NCBI GenBank assembly: GCA_937927775.1
Contig: CALBEF010000052.1
Location: 1-42,868 of the forward strand
Direction: 5' to 3'
DNA from: an uncultured Anaerolineae bacterium
GTDB taxonomy: Bacteria > Chloroflexota > Anaerolineae > J036 > Brachytrichaceae
DNA: 42,868 bases
A model generated the notes under the pieces. It searched no databases. It had not been told where the DNA came from and worked only from the letters and a program-made list of their open reading frames with translations. Each line of letters starts with the position of its first letter. Position 1 is the stretch's first letter. Both the position numbers and the translations under genes were made by a program. Of this stretch, positions 25,355 through 34,279 are shown piece by piece.

Positions 25355-25435
25355 ATGAACACGCCAGAACGCAACGAGGAGGAACACAACCATGCAAGCG
25401 CTATCTGCCCTGGAGCAATACCGGGATTTGTTTGA
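25355..25435 (+). CDS. Upstream ORF overlapping the PPOX start
   Basis: A 26-codon ORF starting MNTPERNEEEHNH, placed 7 nt after a TATGAT box. It runs out of frame over the Shine-Dalgarno and the first 44 bases of the PPOX gene. If translated from a leaderless transcript, it would compete with the main start. It could be a chance ORF. Confidence 0.3.
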   Translation: MNTPERNEEEHNHASAICPGAIPGFV

Positions 25436-25793
25436 CAAACGCGCATTTGCCCATCTGGCAACCCTGATGCCCGACGGCAGCCCGCAGGTCACGCCGGTGT
25501 GGGTGGACTTCGACGGCGCGCACGTCATTGTCAACACCGCGCGCGGCCGGCAGAAGGATCGCAATTTGCGGCAGGATGGGCGCGTCGCCATCGAAATCCA
25601 GGACCCGGACAACCCCTATCGCTATGTGGAGATTCGCGGCCGGGTGGCAGAGATCACCGAGCAGGGCGCCGACGAGAGTATTGACCGGCTGGCGTTCAAG
25701 TACACCGGCTCGCCAACATACCAGTTCCGCCGGCCCGGCGAACAGCGCGTGATCTGCAAGATCAAGCCGGAAAAAGTGTCCGGCATGGGCTGA
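25392..25793 (+). CDS. PPOX-class (F420- or FMN-dependent) split-barrel protein
   Basis: A 133-residue single-domain split-barrel protein of the pyridoxamine-phosphate-oxidase-like superfamily. Diagnostic stretches are FAHLATLMPDGSPQVTPVW (about 19-37), NTARGRQKDRNL and YVEIRGRVAEIT. The pattern matches proteins annotated as probable F420-dependent PPOX-class enzymes, though flavin cannot be excluded. GAGGAGGAA precedes the ATG at 25392. It converges with uspA, with a 9 bp gap. An upstream ORF overlaps the start. Confidence 0.85.
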   Translation: MQALSALEQYRDLFDKRAFAHLATLMPDGSPQVTPVWVDFDGAHVIVNTARGRQKDRNLRQDGRVAIEIQDPDNPYRYVEIRGRVAEITEQGADESIDRLAFKYTGSPTYQFRRPGEQRVICKIKPEKVSGMG

Positions 25794-25802
25794 ACGCCAG
25801 AC

Positions 25803-26252
25803 CTACGGCTGGTGATCGGGGCGCGGGCGGACGAGCAACACCGGCACTTTTGCGCCACGCACGACGCGATCGGCCACGCTGCCGATCAGCCAGCGCCCCA
25901 GCCCGCTCCGTCCGTGGGTTGACATGGCGATCAGATCGACCAGATTGGCCTCGGCGTAGTCGAGAATCATGTCTGCCACAATGCCCTCGCGCAGCGCAGT
26001 CGATGCCTTTACCCCCTTCAGCTTGAGATATTGCGCCATCCGGTCAAGGTACTGCTGTGCCTCCGCTCTTACCATCTCCATCGCGCTGCGGGCCAGCGCC
26101 GCGTCTACGCCCAGCGATTCCAGACCGATGGTGGACACGACGCGCAACAATACAATCTCACCGCCGCCACATTGCGCCAGCATGCGCGCCTGCGGAAGAA
26201 TCGCTTCCGCCAGTTCGGAGCCGTCGAGCGGAACCAGAATCTTTCTGTACAT
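25803..26252 (-). CDS. Universal stress protein, UspA family
   Basis: A 149-residue cytoplasmic protein starting MYRKILVPLDGSELAEAIL. The ATP-binding signature G-x2-G-x9-G-S/T is present as STHGRSGLGRWLIGSVADRV (about 113-132). Length is that of a single Usp domain. It is divergent from a CBS-domain protein, a common pairing for energy or stress sensing. A TACAAT box (26272-26267) lies 14 nt before the ATG, and there is no clear ribosome site. Confidence 0.93.
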   Translation of the reverse strand: MYRKILVPLDGSELAEAILPQARMLAQCGGGEIVLLRVVSTIGLESLGVDAALARSAMEMVRAEAQQYLDRMAQYLKLKGVKASTALREGIVADMILDYAEANLVDLIAMSTHGRSGLGRWLIGSVADRVVRGAKVPVLLVRPRPDHQP

Positions 26253-26280
26253 TGCGCGTCATGGAAATTGTAGTAGAGAC

Positions 26281-26286
26281 GATAAT
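26281..26286 (+). promoter_or_regulatory. Candidate -10 box for the CBS protein
   Basis: GATAAT lies upstream of AGGAGAGG and the ATG at 26309. On the opposite strand TACAAT (26272-26267) faces uspA, so the two genes appear to have divergent promoters within 57 bp. Confidence 0.35.
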
Positions 26287-26308
26287 GCGCGCACCAGGAG
26301 AGGACACC

Positions 26309-26737
26309 ATGCCCAGCAATCTCATTCGTGATTGGATGACCCCCAACCCGGTGACCATTGGTCCGAAAACAACTGTGCCGGAAGCGCACAAGATCATGAA
26401 GGAACGCGACTTTCGGCGCCTGCCGGTGGTGGATGAGCACGGCCGGCTGATCGGCATCGTCACGCTCGGCGACCTGCGCGAAGCCGGCCCTTCGTCGGCC
26501 ACCAGCCTCAGCATCTTCGAGTTGAATTACCTGCTGGCTCAGCTCACAGTGGACAAGATCATGACGCGCGAAGTTGTCACTGTGTCGCCTGATGCCACCA
26601 TTCGAGACGCGGCCAACCTGATGCTGAAACACGAGATCGGCGCGCTGCCGGTGATGGAGGATGACAAACTGGTCGGCATCATCACCGAGTCCGACATCTT
26701 TCGGATCATCGTGCAGCAGCCTGAAGCGATCGCGTGA
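26309..26737 (+). CDS. CBS-pair (Bateman) protein
   Basis: A 142-residue protein made of two CBS domains and nothing else. The first is IRDWMTPNPVTI...RLPVVDEHGRLIGIVTLGDL (in outline, about 6-60). The second is VDKIMTREVVTVSPDATI...LVGIITESDIF (about 83-138). Such stand-alone pairs usually bind adenosine nucleotides and act by contacting other proteins. The start ATG 26309 follows AGGAGAGG; ATG 26285 in the same frame is an alternative. It is divergent from uspA. Confidence 0.92.
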   Translation: MPSNLIRDWMTPNPVTIGPKTTVPEAHKIMKERDFRRLPVVDEHGRLIGIVTLGDLREAGPSSATSLSIFELNYLLAQLTVDKIMTREVVTVSPDATIRDAANLMLKHEIGALPVMEDDKLVGIITESDIFRIIVQQPEAIA

Positions 26738-26859
26738 ATGCGGGATATGGGGCAAGCTGCCGGCCTGCCCCCGGGATGCCTGCGCGACGCGCGCGTTTGA
26801 ACAGATGCCCGGCCATCTCTGGATGTCGGACAGCGGGCACGTTGTTTGCCTGTATTGAG

Positions 26860-26865
26860 TAGACT
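26860..26865 (+). promoter_or_regulatory. Candidate -10 box for the acyl-CoA mutase
   Basis: TAGACT lies 8 nt before ATG 26874, with no Shine-Dalgarno. This fits the leaderless pattern. Confidence 0.45.
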
Positions 26866-26873
26866 TGCCTCCC

Positions 26874-28586
26874 ATGCGAACACGACAAGACTGGGAACGC
26901 GAGACCCTGCAGCCGGCCCTCAAGCGCGCCGCCCCGCGCCGCGCGTCGTTTGAAACGCCCTCCGGCATTCCGTTCGACATCGTCTACGGCCCCGACGGCG
27001 GCGAATTCCCCGGCGAGTATCCGTTTACGCGCGGCGTTCATCCCACCATGTACCGCTCGCGCTTCTGGACGATGCGCCAGTACGCCGGATACGCCACGGC
27101 GCAGGAGTCCAACCAGCGCTATCGCTATTTGCTGGCGCAGGGGCAGACCGGCCTCTCGGTCGCTTTCGACCTGCCCACGCAACTGGCGATGGATGCCGAT
27201 GACCCGCTGGCTGCCGGCGAAGTCGGCAAAGTCGGCGTCAGCATCAGCACGCTCGACGACATGCGCGAGTTGTTCGACCAGATTCCGCTGGACAAGGTCA
27301 GCACATCGATGACCATCAACGCGCCGGCGGCCATTCTGCTGGCGATGTATATCGCCGTGGCGAAAGAGCAGGCGCAGACAAGCGATAACGAAGGACGAAC
27401 GACGGACGGGCAGACAATCGTCAATCGTCAATCATCAATCGTCAGCCAGCTTCGCGGCACCGTGCAGAATGACATCCTGAAGGAGTACGCCGCGCGCGGG
27501 TTGTACGTCTTTCCGCCGCGCCCCTCGATGCGGCTGGTGACAGACGTGTTCGCCTACTGCAAGGACCACGCGCCGCACTGGAACACGATCAGCATCAGCG
27601 GCTATCACATCCGCGAAGCCGGCAGTACCGCAGTGCAGGAAGTGGCGTTTACGCTGGCCAACGCGATCGCGTATGTCGAGGCGGCGCGCGAGGCCGGCCT
27701 GACCATCGACCAGTTCGCCGGCCAACTGGCCTTCTTTTTCAACGCGCACAATCATTTCCTCGAAGAGGTGGCCAAGTTTCGCGCCGCGCGCCGGCTGTGG
27801 GCCAAAATCATGCGCGAGCGCTTTGGCGCGCAGGACCCGCGCAGTTGCATGTTGCGCTTCCATGCCCAGACCGGCGGCAGCACCCTCACGGCCCAGCAGC
27901 CGATGAACAACATCGCGCGCGTGACGCTCCAGGCGCTGGCGGCTGTGCTGGGCGGCGCGCAGAGCCTGCACACCAACAGCATGGACGAGGCGCTCTGGCT
28001 GCCTACCGAGGAATCAGTGCGCGTGGCGTTGCGCACGCAGCAGATCATTGCGCACGAGAGCGGCGTGGCCGACACGGTGGACCCGCTGGGCGGCGCGTTT
28101 GCCATCGAGTATCTGACCGACGAGATCGAAGCGCGCGCGTCTGACCTGATCCGCCAGATCGATGCGATTGGCGGGGCCGTGCGCGCCATCGAGAACGGCT
28201 GGATGCAGGCTCAGATTGCCGAGTCGGCCTATCGCTACCAGAAGGAAATCGAATCCGGCGAACGGGTAATCGTGGGCGTAAACCAGTTCCAGGACGGCGA
28301 TTCGCGCGCGCAGGACAGCGGGCCGGCAGATGCCGGCCGGCAGCAGCGGTTCGTTGTCAACCCGGCGGTGGAGGAGCGTCAGCGCCGGCGGCTGGCCGAG
28401 TGGCGCGCCGCGCGCGATCCAGAGCGCGTCGCCGCGTTGATGCGCCGGCTGGAAGATGTGGCGCGCGGCAACGACAACCTCATGCCGTGCCTGATCGCGT
28501 GCGTCGAAGGCGGATTGACGCTGGGGGAGATCGGCCGGGTGTTGCGCCGGGTCTTCGGAGAGTATCAGGCGCCCACTGTGATTTAG
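26874..28586 (+). CDS. Methylmalonyl-CoA mutase-type large subunit
   Basis: Catalytic alpha subunit of a B12-dependent acyl-CoA mutase, 570 residues. It ends after the TIM-barrel domain, so the B12-binding domain must be a separate protein; none is in this window. Family motifs include [55 protein letters not shown] and [17 protein letters not shown]. Methylmalonyl-CoA is the likeliest substrate, but isobutyryl-CoA or 2-hydroxyisobutyryl-CoA mutases look alike. Between KEQAQ and QLRGTVQND there are 23 extra residues encoded by a degenerate heptad array (27378-27446). The start ATG 26874 follows TAGACT by 8 nt. Confidence 0.92.
   Translation: MRTRQDWERETLQPALKRAAPRRASFETPSGIPFDIVYGPDGGEFPGEYPFTRGVHPTMYRSRFWTMRQYAGYATAQESNQRYRYLLAQGQTGLSVAFDLPTQLAMDADDPLAAGEVGKVGVSISTLDDMRELFDQIPLDKVSTSMTINAPAAILLAMYIAVAKEQAQTSDNEGRTTDGQTIVNRQSSIVSQLRGTVQNDILKEYAARGLYVFPPRPSMRLVTDVFAYCKDHAPHWNTISISGYHIREAGSTAVQEVAFTLANAIAYVEAAREAGLTIDQFAGQLAFFFNAHNHFLEEVAKFRAARRLWAKIMRERFGAQDPRSCMLRFHAQTGGSTLTAQQPMNNIARVTLQALAAVLGGAQSLHTNSMDEALWLPTEESVRVALRTQQIIAHESGVADTVDPLGGAFAIEYLTDEIEARASDLIRQIDAIGGAVRAIENGWMQAQIAESAYRYQKEIESGERVIVGVNQFQDGDSRAQDSGPADAGRQQRFVVNPAVEERQRRRLAEWRAARDPERVAALMRRLEDVARGNDNLMPCLIACVEGGLTLGEIGRVLRRVFGEYQAPTVI
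27378..27446 (+). repeat. Heptad repeat array inserted in the mutase gene
   Basis: A 69 bp stretch ends in AATCGTC, AATCGTC, AATCATC, AATCGTC. Its earlier part divides into more degenerate 7-mers (AACGAAG, GACGAAC, GACGGAC and similar). It keeps the reading frame and encodes 23 residues of low complexity, where relatives have only a short loop. The unit length and style match the intergenic arrays at 31313 and 36552. Confidence 0.75.
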
Positions 28587-28589
28587 AAT
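28584..28589 (+). promoter_or_regulatory. Candidate -10 box for a small protein gene
   Basis: TAGAAT overlaps the mutase stop and lies 8 nt before ATG 28598. No Shine-Dalgarno is present. Confidence 0.45.
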
Positions 28590-28597
28590 GACCGCCT

Positions 28598-28813
28598 ATG
28601 GCGGACATCAAACCAACGATCACAGTGAAGTTCATTCTGGACGGCAACGAGGTCGGGACAATTCTGCTCACAGCCAAGGACTTCAAGACCGGCAGCACCG
28701 GCTTTTTCGGTCAGGGCAAAATCGCCATCGGCGATGACGCCGAAAAGGGCTATCAGGTGCAGGTGCAGATGGTGCGCATTGGCAGCAAGGAAGCGAAGAC
28801 CAGGGCCGGCTGA
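28598..28813 (+). CDS. Small protein of unknown function
   Basis: A 71-residue soluble protein, probably beta-rich, starting MADIKPTITVKFILDGNEVG and containing TGSTGFFGQGKI and YQVQVQMVRI. I do not recognise a family. Support for it being real comes from balanced composition, alternating hydrophobic strands and a TAGAAT box 8 nt upstream. It sits 12 bp after the mutase gene on the same strand. Confidence 0.65.
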   Translation: MADIKPTITVKFILDGNEVGTILLTAKDFKTGSTGFFGQGKIAIGDDAEKGYQVQVQMVRIGSKEAKTRAG

Positions 28814-28849
28814 GCGAAGGCTGGTAGATCGGGCCTGCTGTTGCGTCTG

Positions 28850-29035
28850 ATGGCCACCCAATCCGCCCTCATTCTTGTCGTTGCCATTGTGCTGCTCGTG
28901 GCCGGCGTGATAGATATGCGACGCTCACGCCGCCGGCGTGGGAAGCGCAAGCAGAGCCGGGCCGGCGCGGCGCTGGTGTTGGTCGGGGGCGTTCTTATCA
29001 TCATCCTGCTGGCGACCGGGGGACTGGGACTCTAA
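28850..29035 (+). CDS. Small protein with two membrane segments
   Basis: A 61-residue protein, [19 protein letters not shown] and onward. Two hydrophobic helices (about 5-21 and 40-58) flank a strongly basic loop, [13 protein letters not shown], which should stay in the cytoplasm. The function is unknown. No ribosome site is seen before ATG 28850. It ends 19 bp before the epimerase gene. Confidence 0.5.
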   Translation: MATQSALILVVAIVLLVAGVIDMRRSRRRRGKRKQSRAGAALVLVGGVLIIILLATGGLGL

Positions 29036-29054
29036 ACAGGACAGGAACAAGCGC

Positions 29055-30002
<948 letters not shown>

Positions 30003-30015
30003 GATCCCCCCGGTC

Positions 30016-30690
30016 TCACACATCGGGGCGCGGACTATTCAGCGGTTCAGCCGGCTGGTTCTTCAACGCAGCGATCACCTGATCGTCCGTCACCTGCTCG
30101 AAACTGAGGTAGAACCTGCCCACCGCGTAGAACGGCTCCGGGGTTGCCAGCACCACCACCTCATCACAGGCGCGCGCCAGGGTGTCCATGCTCTGGGTTG
30201 GTCCGATAGGCGCGGCCAGAATAACGCGCGCCGGCTGGCGCTTGCGCAACGATTCCAGCGCGGCCAGCGCCGTCGCGCCGGTGGCGATGCCATCATCGCA
30301 CAGGATGACACAGCGGCCCTGCGCGTCCACAGGCGGGCGGCCCTGCCGATAGCGTTCGGCGCGCGCCTGCATGTCGCGCAACCGGGCATCGCGCTCGCGC
30401 TCGATGTACTGACGGGGGATGGCAAGTTCGCGGACGAGATGTTCGTCCAGCAGCATGGTTCCGTCGCTCGCAACTGCGCCGATAGCCAGCTCGGGGTTGC
30501 CCGGCGCGCCGAGCTTGTGAGTAAGAAACACGTCGAGCGGCGCATCAAGCCGCGCCGCTATCTCTGCCGCCACGATCACACCCCCGCGCGGGATGCCCAG
30601 CACAATCACTTCGACATCGCGGCGGTCTGCCCAATCCAGCAGCCGCATTGCCAGCAGCCGGCCGGCCTCGCGGCGATCCTTGAAGTACAT
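30016..30690 (-). CDS. Phosphoribosyltransferase-domain protein
   Basis: A 224-residue type I phosphoribosyltransferase fold. The PRPP loop is VILCDDGIATGATALAAL (about 128-145), with an N-terminal IPRGGVIVAAEIA and THKLGAPGNPELAIGAV, typical of a family often annotated only as phosphoribosyltransferase. The substrate is unknown. GGAGG precedes ATG 30690. It is last in the long minus-strand run. Confidence 0.88.
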   Translation of the reverse strand: MYFKDRREAGRLLAMRLLDWADRRDVEVIVLGIPRGGVIVAAEIAARLDAPLDVFLTHKLGAPGNPELAIGAVASDGTMLLDEHLVRELAIPRQYIERERDARLRDMQARAERYRQGRPPVDAQGRCVILCDDGIATGATALAALESLRKRQPARVILAAPIGPTQSMDTLARACDEVVVLATPEPFYAVGRFYLSFEQVTDDQVIAALKNQPAEPLNSPRPDV

Positions 30691-30730
30691 GCCGCCGCCT
30701 CCTTTGCCCTGATATGCGACAAGGCGTGTG

Positions 30731-31312
30731 TTATCCGAGCGCGACTTTCTCCACGACCGAATATACCGCGCCGGATGGCCTCAGCTCGCTGCGCATGAGG
30801 TGGATAGCATCGACGCTGAGCCGGCTGATCTCGCCGGACGGCTGCCGGCGGATCAGGTCGCCGATTTGCCGGCGCGCGTCGGGTGTGGCGTCGCGCTGCA
30901 CACGCCCCAGCGTCAGATGCGGGGAGAAAGGCCGCTCTTCGCGCGCGATGCCGAGCGCGGCGCAACCGTCCTCCAGCCGCTGCGCGATGCGAATCGCCGC
31001 CGCAACGGCGCCGGCCAGGCCGGCCCAGACGACGTTCGGGCGCTGAAGGTTGGGAAATGCGCCCAGGCCGGCCACGCTCAGCGTGAATGGATGCTCGCCA
31101 GACACGCACGCGCGGATGAGCGCGCCCACTTTCGGCGCCAGCGCGCGATCGATCTCGCCCAGAAACTTGAGCGTCAGATGGATGTTGCCCGGGGCAACCC
31201 ATCTGACCGCCTGAGCGCCCGGCTGTTGCCTGAGCCGTTGTTGAACGACGGCCAGCGCTTCGAGTGTCGGCTCATCCAGTTCGATGGCGATGAATGCGCG
31301 CAGGGTGGACAT
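30731..31312 (-). CDS. thpR: RNA 2',3'-cyclic phosphodiesterase (2'-5' RNA ligase family)
   Basis: A 193-residue 2H phosphoesterase with its two catalytic HxT motifs, HLTLKFLGE (near 45) and HLTLGRVQ (near 133). It starts LRAFIAIELDE, which is typical of ThpR. It hydrolyses RNA 2',3'-cyclic phosphates to 2'-phosphomonoesters in vitro; the cellular role is uncertain. There is no ordinary Shine-Dalgarno. The 80 bp before the ATG are a heptad repeat array separating it from the VWA gene. Confidence 0.92.
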   Translation of the reverse strand: MSTLRAFIAIELDEPTLEALAVVQQRLRQQPGAQAVRWVAPGNIHLTLKFLGEIDRALAPKVGALIRACVSGEHPFTLSVAGLGAFPNLQRPNVVWAGLAGAVAAAIRIAQRLEDGCAALGIAREERPFSPHLTLGRVQRDATPDARRQIGDLIRRQPSGEISRLSVDAIHLMRSELRPSGAVYSVVEKVALG

Positions 31313-31392
31313 CGCGTGTTGCGTATGGCGTGTTGCGTATCGCGTGTTGCGTATTCCGTATTCTGACGACTGGCTACTGGCGACTGACGACT
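31313..31392 (-). repeat. Heptad tandem array before thpR
   Basis: Read on the minus strand, the spacer between the VWA stop and the thpR ATG divides into 7-mers: GTCGTCA, GTCGCCA, GTAGCCA, GTCGTCA, GAATACG, GAATACG, CAACACG, CGATACG, CAACACG, CCATACG, CAACACG. It runs straight into the start codon. This resembles the short tandemly repeated heptamers (STRR) known from filamentous cyanobacteria. Confidence 0.85.
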
Positions 31393-33168
31393 CTAGAAGT
31401 AGCTGCCGATGATCTCCAGGATGCGCTTGATGTTTTGCGCGTCGCCGGATTGCACGCGCGTGTCCGAGGCGCGCGCGATGTTGCTCAGCGCGTTGATGTC
31501 GGCATCGCTGCCGTAGGCCACTGGAATCACCAGCACCGGCGTCCGGCTGTTGCGCGCATTCGAGATGACGCGCACAACCTGGTTCAGGCTCGACTGGCTG
31601 GCCGTGTCCTGTCCATCCGACAACAGGAGCACCGCCCTGATGCGCGAGGCGTCGGGGTCGGCGGTCAATTCCTCGACCGCCTGAATGAGCGCATCGTACA
31701 GCGCCGTATTGCCGCGCGCGCGCAGGTTTTGCACCTGGGCGAGAATGTCCTCTCGATTCGTCTCAAGATTCCCCATCGGCACCAGCGTTTCCACGCGCGT
31801 GTCGAAACGGATCAGACTCACGTTGTTCTGGCTGGGTTGATCCTCCAGAAACGCGGCAATGGCGTCTTTGGCCTGGCCGATCTTATCGCCGTCGTTCATG
31901 GAGCCGGACGTGTCAATCAGGATGACCACATCGGCCTGCTTCTTGACCAGTTGCCAGGACTGCTGCACGGTTGCCAGCACAGCCGGCTCGGGCACGGGGA
32001 GCAGCACTCTGGGCTGCGCGGGGTCAACGCCCAGTTCCGGCACGATCGGGTATCCCAGCGGCACATCCGGGTTGGCCGGCCGGAAGCCGCTCTCCAGCAC
32101 TTTGAGCTGATTCTCTTTCATCAGCATGAAATCGGTGAAGACGCCGGCTGCCTGGCGTTGTTCTTCGCTGACCCACGGCGCGTTCGGCACGGCGAAGGGG
32201 TGATCGTGCAGGAATGTGCCCTCTTTGGGATACAGCGCGACCAGCTTTTCGGGCGGCTTGTACTCCGTTTTGCCCTGGTTGATGTAGATCAGGTCGTTCT
32301 CTTCCAGCGCCACAAAATCAAGGTAATCCGGCCCCTGCGCAATGTACTCCTTGAACTCGGTGGTGCGTTGCGAGTAGTGTTTGATCAGGCTCTCGATCTG
32401 GCGCACGCCCTCCTGCACTTTGGGATCGTTGACCTGATCCATCGTCAGCTTGTCGGCGTTGACATTGCCGGCGTTGTAACGCGAACTGGCGTAGAACTCG
32501 GCCAGCAGCGTGGAGAGGGCTGTGGAAGACACAAAGGGGTCGGTATGGCCGTAGTAGACGGCCTGCCGGCCGCTCAGTCCATACGCGCGCCAGCCGTCGG
32601 GCGCGTTGAACACCTCGAACAGCTCCTGCCAGCCGATGTCCTGGCCCGGATTCTTTGCCTTGATGGCGTTGAGGCGCGATTCCCAGATGGCGATGACGAC
32701 CGGCGCGATCGCAGTGCCGCGCGCTCCGTTCACATCGAAAATCTGCCGGCCGGTCTGGTAATTCACCAGCGCCAGCCAGTGCCGCACCGACGGCGCGAAC
32801 AGCGTGGGCCTCTCGACATTCGCATTGTTGGGCGCGAGAATGGCGTTGATGATGCCCTGCGCCACGGTGCCCGAAGAGGCGTTTTTGCCTTCAACCCACA
32901 CCGGCCGCTCGTTTGCGCCGAGTCCCTGTCCGGTCACCGGGTTGCGCCCTTGCGCATACGAGCGATTGAACGCCGTGATGACATCCCGGATGTACAACTC
33001 CATCTCCGGCGCGTAGACCAACTGCACCTCGATGGCGTTCGCCGGCCTGCTGAACTGCCCCGTCGCCGTGCTGATGACATTACCGACGCTGCGATACACC
33101 AGCGTCACCGCCACGATCACGATTGCCAGCCCGACAATCAGACCGAATACCACCTTCTGCCGATTCAC
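31393..33168 (-). CDS. Membrane-anchored binding-protein/VWA fusion
   Basis: A 591-residue protein. One N-terminal membrane segment (about 6-27) anchors an extracellular part. Residues about 45-380 resemble a family 1 solute-binding fold (VQLVYAPEMELYIRDVITAF, GWRAYGLSGRQAVYYGHTD). The C-terminus (about 400-591) is a von Willebrand A domain with a complete metal site: DTSGSM, Thr in RGNTALYDA and Asp in LLSDGQDT. The start is GTG 33168 with AAGGAG upstream; an in-frame start at 33312 would add 48 unrelated residues. The role is unknown; ligand capture with protein contact is an inference. Confidence 0.85.
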   Translation of the reverse strand: MNRQKVVFGLIVGLAIVIVAVTLVYRSVGNVISTATGQFSRPANAIEVQLVYAPEMELYIRDVITAFNRSYAQGRNPVTGQGLGANERPVWVEGKNASSGTVAQGIINAILAPNNANVERPTLFAPSVRHWLALVNYQTGRQIFDVNGARGTAIAPVVIAIWESRLNAIKAKNPGQDIGWQELFEVFNAPDGWRAYGLSGRQAVYYGHTDPFVSSTALSTLLAEFYASSRYNAGNVNADKLTMDQVNDPKVQEGVRQIESLIKHYSQRTTEFKEYIAQGPDYLDFVALEENDLIYINQGKTEYKPPEKLVALYPKEGTFLHDHPFAVPNAPWVSEEQRQAAGVFTDFMLMKENQLKVLESGFRPANPDVPLGYPIVPELGVDPAQPRVLLPVPEPAVLATVQQSWQLVKKQADVVILIDTSGSMNDGDKIGQAKDAIAAFLEDQPSQNNVSLIRFDTRVETLVPMGNLETNREDILAQVQNLRARGNTALYDALIQAVEELTADPDASRIRAVLLLSDGQDTASQSSLNQVVRVISNARNSRTPVLVIPVAYGSDADINALSNIARASDTRVQSGDAQNIKRILEIIGSYF

Positions 33169-33338
33169 GTTTGTCTCCTTGATCCGCGCCGGCCGCAGCC
33201 GCGCCAGAAGCCATTTTGAGAATGGCCCCAATTGTCGCGCAGTTTCACCCCGGCAAATCCAGCAGGAGTTATAACGGGGCAGGGGCGCGTATGCGTCCGC
33301 GCCGGCTGACAAGCAACCGATGATTGGCTGTCCGCGCC

Positions 33339-33821
33339 TTACAGCAGCCCGCGCCGTCTCGCCAGGTGGATGGCTTCCACGCGCCCATCGGCCCCCAGCT
33401 TCGACAGCACATTGCCGACGTGGAACGTGGCCGTGCGCTCGGAAATACCCAACTGGGCGGCGATTTCCTTGTTGCGCAGGCCCTGCGCCATCAGACGCAG
33501 CACCTCGTCCTCGCGCAACGTCAACGCTGGCATGGGCGGGAGGTAATCGTCGTCGCTCTGGCGCGGCGCGACATCGCCCATCATGCTATCGGCGGGGGGA
33601 TGTTCAGTCTGGTGCGCGATGCGGGCCGCCGATTCCAACAACTGTCGGGCGACGTTGATCTCATGCGTGGAAGGGGAGTCGGGGGGCAGCGAGGCCAGCG
33701 CACGGTCGAGCCGGTCGATCGCGCGATCGATCATGTCCCCGACCGCGTCCAAAGCAGCCTGCGGGGACGCATCGGGAAACGAAGCCGGCGCCCGCTCGGG
33801 GCGTTCAGGGGAATCGATCAT
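33339..33821 (-). CDS. LuxR-type HTH regulator
   Basis: A 160-residue protein. The N-terminal 90 residues are Pro/Asp-rich and helical without a known sensor domain. The C-terminus is a LuxR-type HTH: LTLREDEVLRLMAQGLRNKE, then IAAQLGISERTATFHVGNVL (about 100-150). With no receiver domain, its input is unknown. A TATTCT box lies 8 nt before ATG 33821, predicting a leaderless transcript. The adjacent VWA gene is a possible target. Confidence 0.88.
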   Translation of the reverse strand: MIDSPERPERAPASFPDASPQAALDAVGDMIDRAIDRLDRALASLPPDSPSTHEINVARQLLESAARIAHQTEHPPADSMMGDVAPRQSDDDYLPPMPALTLREDEVLRLMAQGLRNKEIAAQLGISERTATFHVGNVLSKLGADGRVEAIHLARRRGLL

Positions 33822-33829
33822 GCCCGCCC

Positions 33830-33835
33830 AGAATA
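33830..33835 (-). promoter_or_regulatory. Candidate -10 box for the LuxR regulator
   Basis: TATTCT on the minus strand, 8 nt before ATG 33821, no Shine-Dalgarno. Confidence 0.5.
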
Positions 33836-33865
33836 CGAGGGAAACGTGCGAGCAACGTTAGAAAC

Positions 33866-33899
33866 GGCTCAGGACTTCGCCGTGGCGGAGTCCTGAGCC
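33866..33899 (-). terminator. Long hairpin after the DUF4177 gene
   Basis: GGCTCAGGACT (33866-33876) and AGTCCTGAGCC (33889-33899) form a perfect 11 bp stem with further inner pairing. On the minus strand GTTTCTAACG follows, so the T run is weak. It probably ends the DUF4177 transcript. Confidence 0.55.
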
Positions 33900-33931
33900 A
33901 TGCCAACCTGAACCAAAACGCGCGCCTGCGC

Positions 33932-34201
33932 CTATACCTTCACTTCGCCTTTGATCGGCTTGGCCGGCTCCGGCGATTCGCCCTCGGCCAGCGGGCGCTT
34001 GAAGACGTAGAACGCCGTGCCCATGGGCTGCATGTGAATGCCCACCAGCTCCCAGCCTTTGACGCCGAGATCGTTCAGCACGCGCCGGCCAAATGCGGTC
34101 ATGCGCTCGCCGTCCTGGATGCCGATCTCCTCACCCTCAGACGAGACGCGCCCGCGCATATCCACATACACGACTTTGTACTCGAATCGTTGCTTGTTCA
34201 T
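33932..34201 (-). CDS. DUF4177-type small protein
   Basis: An 89-residue soluble protein starting MNKQRFEYKVVYVDMRGRVS, with the VLNDLGVKGWELVGIHM core typical of DUF4177. Function is unknown. The start is ATG 34201, placed 6 nt after TATAGT, which indicates a leaderless transcript; an in-frame upstream start would extend over that box. Confidence 0.82.
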   Translation of the reverse strand: MNKQRFEYKVVYVDMRGRVSSEGEEIGIQDGERMTAFGRRVLNDLGVKGWELVGIHMQPMGTAFYVFKRPLAEGESPEPAKPIKGEVKV

Positions 34202-34207
34202 GCAGCC

Positions 34208-34213
34208 ACTATA
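34208..34213 (-). promoter_or_regulatory. Candidate -10 box for the DUF4177 gene
   Basis: TATAGT on the minus strand, 6 nt before ATG 34201, no Shine-Dalgarno. Confidence 0.5.
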
Positions 34214-34279
34214 CGCGGTTGAACGCCGGCGCACACCGGCCAACTCTACAGGCCGGCCTACAGGTTTGGCGCAGGGGGG

